Of a stretch of DNA of 55,186 bases, positions 51,629-55,186 are shown piece after piece. The position numbers and the translations under genes were made by a program. Position 1 is the stretch's first letter. Each line of letters opens with the position of its first letter. The stretch lies in contig CAZMRW010000017.1 of assembly GCA_964568805.1 (NCBI GenBank), forward strand, positions 1-55,186, read 5' to 3'. Under the pieces are notes generated by a model. That model searched no databases. It had not been told where the DNA came from and saw nothing but the letters and a program-made list of their open reading frames with translations. The stretch is from CAZMRW01 sp964568805 (GTDB taxonomy: Bacteria > Pseudomonadota > Gammaproteobacteria > Methylococcales > Methylomonadaceae).

Positions 51629-54343
51629 ATGACCGAACAAAATCAAAAGCGCCTCATTCTGGTGGATGGATCATCTTTTCTCTTCCGCGCATACCATGCA
51701 CTGCCTCCGCTGACCAGTCCGTCAGGACTGGCGACCAATGCAGTTTACGGCGTCTCCAACATGCTGCGCAAACTGATCTCGGATTATCATACCGATCATA
51801 TCGCCGTGATTTTCGATGCGCCGGGAAAAACCTTTCGCAACGATCTTTACGAGCACTACAAGGCTCACCGGCCGCCCATGCCCGACGATTTGCGCGTGCA
51901 AATCGAGCCGCTGCACAATCTGGTCCGGGCCATGGGCCTGCCGTTAATCATGGAACCCGACGTGGAAGCGGACGATGTCATGGGCGCATTGGCCAAAAAA
52001 GCAGTACAGCAAGGGTTTGACGTCATCATCTCCACCGGCGACAAGGATATGGCGCAACTGGTTAATGAGCACATTATCCTTGAAAACACCATGTCGAACA
52101 GCCGCCTGGACGTCCAGGGCGTGATCGAAAAATTCGGCGTCAGACCGGACCAGATTGTCGATTATCTCGCGTTAATGGGCGACAGCGTCGACAATATTCC
52201 CGGTGTACCGAAAGTCGGGCCGAAAACCGCGGCAAAATGGCTGGAACAATACGGAACGCTGGAGAATCTGATGGCGTTCGCCCATGCAGTCGGAGGCAAA
52301 ATCGGCGAGAATCTGCGTAATAGTCTTGCTTTCCTGCCGCTGTCGAAACAGCTCACCACGATAAAATGCGACCTTGATTTAGCTTACAGCATGGACGACC
52401 TCAAACGCCGTGCCACCGACAAGGTAAGGCTGAAACAAATAGTACAGGAATTGGGTTTTTCATCGTGGCTGAAATCACTCGACAACGGCAACGACACGAT
52501 CAAGGAAACCGTTCCCGAAAAGCCCGCTGCCCTCGATCCCGACTATGAAACCGTGTTGACGGACAGTCAATTCGGCTACTGGCTGGAACAACTGAAAAAT
52601 GCCAAATTGTTTGCCTTCGACACCGAAACCACCAGCCTCGATTACAGCAAGGCGCAAATCGTCGGCGTATCGTTTGCCGTCGATCCCGGCAAAGCGGCAT
52701 ATGTACCACTGGCCCACGATTACCCCGGCGTTCCCGACCAGCTCGATCGGACCGTCATTTTGGAACAACTGAGGCCTCTGCTGGAAAACCCCAGCAAAGC
52801 CAAGCTCGGGCAAAACCTCAAATACGATATGCACGTTTTGGCCAACTTCGGGATCGCGCTTACAGGCATTGCCCACGATACCATGCTGGAATCCTATGTC
52901 GTTAACAGCACGGCCACCCGGCATAATATGGACGATCTGGCCAAGGAATACCTAGGCGTCGACACCATCCATTATGAAGACATTACCGGCAAAGGCGCCA
53001 AACAGATACCGTTTCAGGAAGTGCCGCTGGAAAAGGCCGCCCCTTATGCCGCCGAAGATGCCGATATTACCTTGCGCCTGCATCATACGCTTTTGCCGAA
53101 ACTGGAACAGCATCCTGCCCTGCTTAAGCTGTATACGGAAATGGAAGTTCCCCTCCTGAGCGTACTGGCCCGTATCGAAAGAAACGGCGTGCTGATCGAC
53201 ACCGCGATGCTGGCCCGGCAAAGCCTGGAACTGGCCAATCAAATCATCGGTTTAGAACATCATGCCCACGACCTGGCAGGCCATACCTTTAATTTGGGTT
53301 CGCCCAAACAAATACAGGAAATATTATACGACCGGCTACAACTGCCGGTTATCAAGAAAACGCCGAAAGGCCAGCCGTCGACCGACGAATCGGTGCTGCA
53401 GGAACTGGCCGTCGATTATCCGCTGCCCAGGCTGATCCTCGAACACCGCAGCTTGAGCAAGCTCAAGTCGACCTATATCGACAAACTGCCGCAGCAGGTC
53501 GACGATAAAACCGGTCGCGTCCATACCTCGTATCATCAGGCAGTTGCCGCAACCGGCAGGCTGTCATCGACCGATCCCAATCTGCAAAATATCCCCATCC
53601 GCAGCGAAGAAGGCCGAAAAATCAGGCAGGCGTTTGTGGCGCCGGAGGGCAGTAAGATCGTTGCCGCCGACTACTCCCAGATTGAATTGCGCATCATGGC
53701 GCATTTATCGGGCGATGAAGGATTACTCAAAGCCTTTACCGAAGGCGAGGATGTGCACCGGTCGACCGCCGCCGAGGTTTTCGGCGTCGCTCCCGAACAG
53801 GTCACCAACGATTTGCGCCGTTCCGCCAAGGCGATTAATTTCGGGCTGATTTACGGCATGTCGTCCTTCGGCCTAGCCCAGCAACTCGGTATCAGCCGCA
53901 GCCAGGCGCAAGCCTATATCGATCTCTATTTCGCCCGCTACCCCGGCGTCAAGGCCTTTATGGACAACATCAGGGAAAGCGCCCGCGCACAAGGCTATGT
54001 TGAAACCCTGTTCGGACGGCGCCTGTATTTGCCGGAAATCAACTCGCGCAATGCCTCCCTGCGCCAATACGCCGAACGCACCGCGATCAACGCGCCGATG
54101 CAGGGAACCGCGGCCGACATCATCAAACGCGCGATGATAGCAACCGACCGCTGGCTGCAAGAGGAACGACCCGAAGCCAAAATGATCATGCAGGTGCATG
54201 ACGAACTGGTCTTTGAAATCGCCGAAGACCAGGTCGGGAAATGCTCCGAATGTATCGGCGCGTTGATGGAAGCGGCCGCCGATCTCAGGGTGCCGCTGGT
54301 GGTCGATATAGGCGTCGGCGACAACTGGGACGAGGCGCATTAG
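51629..54343 (+). CDS. polA: DNA polymerase I
   Basis: A 904-residue polymerase from ATG 51629 (MTEQNQKRLILVDGSSFLFRAYHAL). It has the 5'-3' exonuclease domain (VEADDVMGALA, STGDKDMAQLV, GVPKVGPKTAAKWL; 1-290), an apparently active 3'-5' exonuclease (FDTETTSLDY with both acidic ligands, about 330-510), and the polymerase domain with motif A DYSQIELRIMAHLS, motif B RRSAKAINFGLIYGMS and motif C VHDELVFEI. The frame extends upstream to a TTG at 51605 inside the inverted repeat; that start is unlikely. Confidence 0.96.
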   Translation: MTEQNQKRLILVDGSSFLFRAYHALPPLTSPSGLATNAVYGVSNMLRKLISDYHTDHIAVIFDAPGKTFRNDLYEHYKAHRPPMPDDLRVQIEPLHNLVRAMGLPLIMEPDVEADDVMGALAKKAVQQGFDVIISTGDKDMAQLVNEHIILENTMSNSRLDVQGVIEKFGVRPDQIVDYLALMGDSVDNIPGVPKVGPKTAAKWLEQYGTLENLMAFAHAVGGKIGENLRNSLAFLPLSKQLTTIKCDLDLAYSMDDLKRRATDKVRLKQIVQELGFSSWLKSLDNGNDTIKETVPEKPAALDPDYETVLTDSQFGYWLEQLKNAKLFAFDTETTSLDYSKAQIVGVSFAVDPGKAAYVPLAHDYPGVPDQLDRTVILEQLRPLLENPSKAKLGQNLKYDMHVLANFGIALTGIAHDTMLESYVVNSTATRHNMDDLAKEYLGVDTIHYEDITGKGAKQIPFQEVPLEKAAPYAAEDADITLRLHHTLLPKLEQHPALLKLYTEMEVPLLSVLARIERNGVLIDTAMLARQSLELANQIIGLEHHAHDLAGHTFNLGSPKQIQEILYDRLQLPVIKKTPKGQPSTDESVLQELAVDYPLPRLILEHRSLSKLKSTYIDKLPQQVDDKTGRVHTSYHQAVAATGRLSSTDPNLQNIPIRSEEGRKIRQAFVAPEGSKIVAADYSQIELRIMAHLSGDEGLLKAFTEGEDVHRSTAAEVFGVAPEQVTNDLRRSAKAINFGLIYGMSSFGLAQQLGISRSQAQAYIDLYFARYPGVKAFMDNIRESARAQGYVETLFGRRLYLPEINSRNASLRQYAERTAINAPMQGTAADIIKRAMIATDRWLQEERPEAKMIMQVHDELVFEIAEDQVGKCSECIGALMEAAADLRVPLVVDIGVGDNWDEAH

Positions 54344-54456
54344 GCCGCATCATCCCGGAGAACTACAATTGGTCGCTAGGCGTGGCAGGGTAAGCATCCA
54401 ATGCGGAAATTTCGTTAAGTTATATTCATCGCACTTCAAAATTCGGCGCTTGTGTT

Positions 54457-54476
54457 CCCTCTCCTGCTGGAGAGGG
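54457..54476. repeat. Short hairpin near the VapC remnant
   Basis: CCCTCTCC and GGAGAGGG pair around TGCT. It stands at the point where the VapC homology begins and may mark the break. Confidence 0.4.
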
Positions 54477-54485
54477 CTAGAGTCG

Positions 54486-54611
54486 GATCGGGATGCCCTC
54501 ATCGCAGCCACGGCATTGGTTCACGGAATGACGATGGTCACCAGAATTATCGATGATTTTGAACCTACGGGTGTTGAAATTCTTAATCCATGTTTTTTTT
54601 CGATCGTGTGA
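54486..54611 (+). pseudogene. VapC (PIN-domain) toxin, C-terminal remnant
   Basis: The frame DALIAATALVHGMTMVTRIIDDFEPTGVEILNP matches the last third of VapC-type PIN ribonucleases, with the third acidic residue (Asp of RDALIAA) and the DF-TG-NP tail. Nothing upstream encodes the first two acidic motifs and no VapB antitoxin is seen. It is a 3' fragment after deletion. Confidence 0.75.
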
Positions 54612-54732
54612 TTCAGCAAGATCTGCTCCCAACGTTTTTGCTGATTAGCTATGAGTATCAGCCGATCATTGCGCCTTGTAATATGCAGCGCTACAATCCG
54701 AACAAAGTCAACGACAGTATGAGGACAATATT

Positions 54733-54912
54733 ATGCAAGCGGTTAAACAAGAAGCTCTGGCTACGATTGCCCGGCTCCCCGAAGACACCGACATGGAAGA
54801 GATCATGTACCGGCTCTATGTACTGGAAAACATCCGGCGCGGACAGGAAGACGCAACGAAAGGCAACAGCCGACCGGCGGAAGAGGTGCTTGAGGATATT
54901 CATACATGGTGA
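54733..54912 (+). CDS. Type II antitoxin, partner of a RelE/ParE toxin
   Basis: A 59-residue acidic protein with an N-terminal helix (MQAVKQEALATIARLPEDTD), a segment MEEIMYRLYVLENIRRGQE typical of small antitoxins, and a C-terminal tail EEVLEDIHTW expected to wrap the toxin. GAGGA stands before the ATG. The toxin ATG overlaps its final codons (54906-54912), the usual coupling in such operons. The antitoxin is intact although the toxin is broken. Confidence 0.75.
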   Translation: MQAVKQEALATIARLPEDTDMEEIMYRLYVLENIRRGQEDATKGNSRPAEEVLEDIHTW

Positions 54913-55186
54913 AATGGACGGAGCATGCTTGGCGCAGCTTCGTCATATTCACGATCATATAGCCCATGATTCGCCGATCTATGCCAAGCGCGTGACTGAA
55001 GAACTGGTGCGAAAAACGATTGGGCTCGATGAATTGCCCCGCAAGGGGCACATCGTGCCGGAACTGAACGAAGAAGCGGTGCGGGAAATGCCGCTCTATT
55101 CCTAGCGGATATTGTACGAAATTAAGCCTAACCACATCGCAGTGTTGGCAGTGGTGCACAAGCGGCGGAATTTACAAGCTGAAGAG
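54906..55186 (+). pseudogene. RelE/ParE-family toxin, inactivated by frameshift and amber codon
   Basis: The toxin opens with MVKWTEHAW, then loses its frame after GCTTGG: one G is missing before GCGCAG. In the shifted frame the family sequence resumes (QLRHIHDHIAHDSPIYAKRV, ELPRKGHIVPEL, REMPLYS). At 55103-55105 a TAG stands where the family has Tyr, and beyond it the reading RILYEIKPNHIAVLAVVHKRRNL continues to the window edge. Two independent lesions show that toxicity is lost. The gene may extend a few codons past the window. Confidence 0.85.

Noticed and set aside
54590..55105. Single 171-codon frame at the right end
   Set aside because: Its first 100 codons are an out-of-frame reading of the antitoxin gene; only the end corresponds to the shifted toxin sequence.

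Overview
The window reads as a chromosomal segment of a gammaproteobacterium. The housekeeping genes (cmoB, trmB, hslO, hemW, mazG, yicC, relA with a degenerate HD site, polA) are of gammaproteobacterial type. The RegB/RegA pair, the fused ThiS-ThiG protein and the MJ1255/VC2487-type glycosyltransferase remind me of methanotrophic Methylococcales, but no methane-oxidation gene is present, so that narrower assignment is inference. No rRNA or tRNA gene was recognised. Most of the window is dense housekeeping DNA; the accessory parts are the two ends.

Left end (1-3600): two Mu-like prophage genes (GemA/gp16 and Mor) abut, 83 bp after mor, the 3' end of a DUF262/DUF1524 (GmrSD-type) gene that seems to have lost the end of its HNH domain. 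That gene overlaps a short HsdR_N-type nuclease-domain gene with an intact D...ExK signature. This is either a compact two-gene defence module or the wreck of two defence genes.

Middle (3600-48000): thiol-redox proteins, a carbamoylputrescine amidase, a Fur-box-controlled Bfd ferredoxin, tRNA-modification genes (trhO, cmoB, trmB), a GacA/UvrY-type regulator, protein-repair genes (hslO, msrA), and regBA preceded by a sequence that fits the RegR/RegA box. Then come an RTX repeat protein, an orphan RND adaptor, gcvH, dgkA, a PfkB kinase and mazG. A cobalamin riboswitch controls btuB and a BtuM-like inner-membrane cobalamin transporter. After hemW and pyrE follow a dynamin-like GTPase, an aroG-thiSG pair sharing an ATGA overlap, a second-type FtsH with a DUF2934 protein, ispG, a glycosyltransferase/LpxH-like pair, yicC facing a Ser/Thr kinase, a RimK-family ATP-grasp protein and a membrane-anchored GH17 protein.

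Right end (48000-55186): lexA is preceded by an 11-bp-period array of GTTC motifs (GTTC-N7-GTTC, the operator type known from alphaproteobacteria) and followed after 14 bp by a 47-residue membrane protein too short for ordinary ORF calling. relA and polA follow. The window ends in toxin-antitoxin debris: a VapC tail, an intact antitoxin, and a ParE/RelE toxin broken by one frameshift and one amber codon.

The observations most worth following are the lexA promoter array with its small membrane protein, the HsdR_N-DUF262 overlap beside the prophage fragment, the BtuB-BtuM riboswitch operon, the RegR-type box before regBA with an orphan minus-strand terminator nearby, and the fused ThiS-ThiG whose carrier glycines are buried in the chain.
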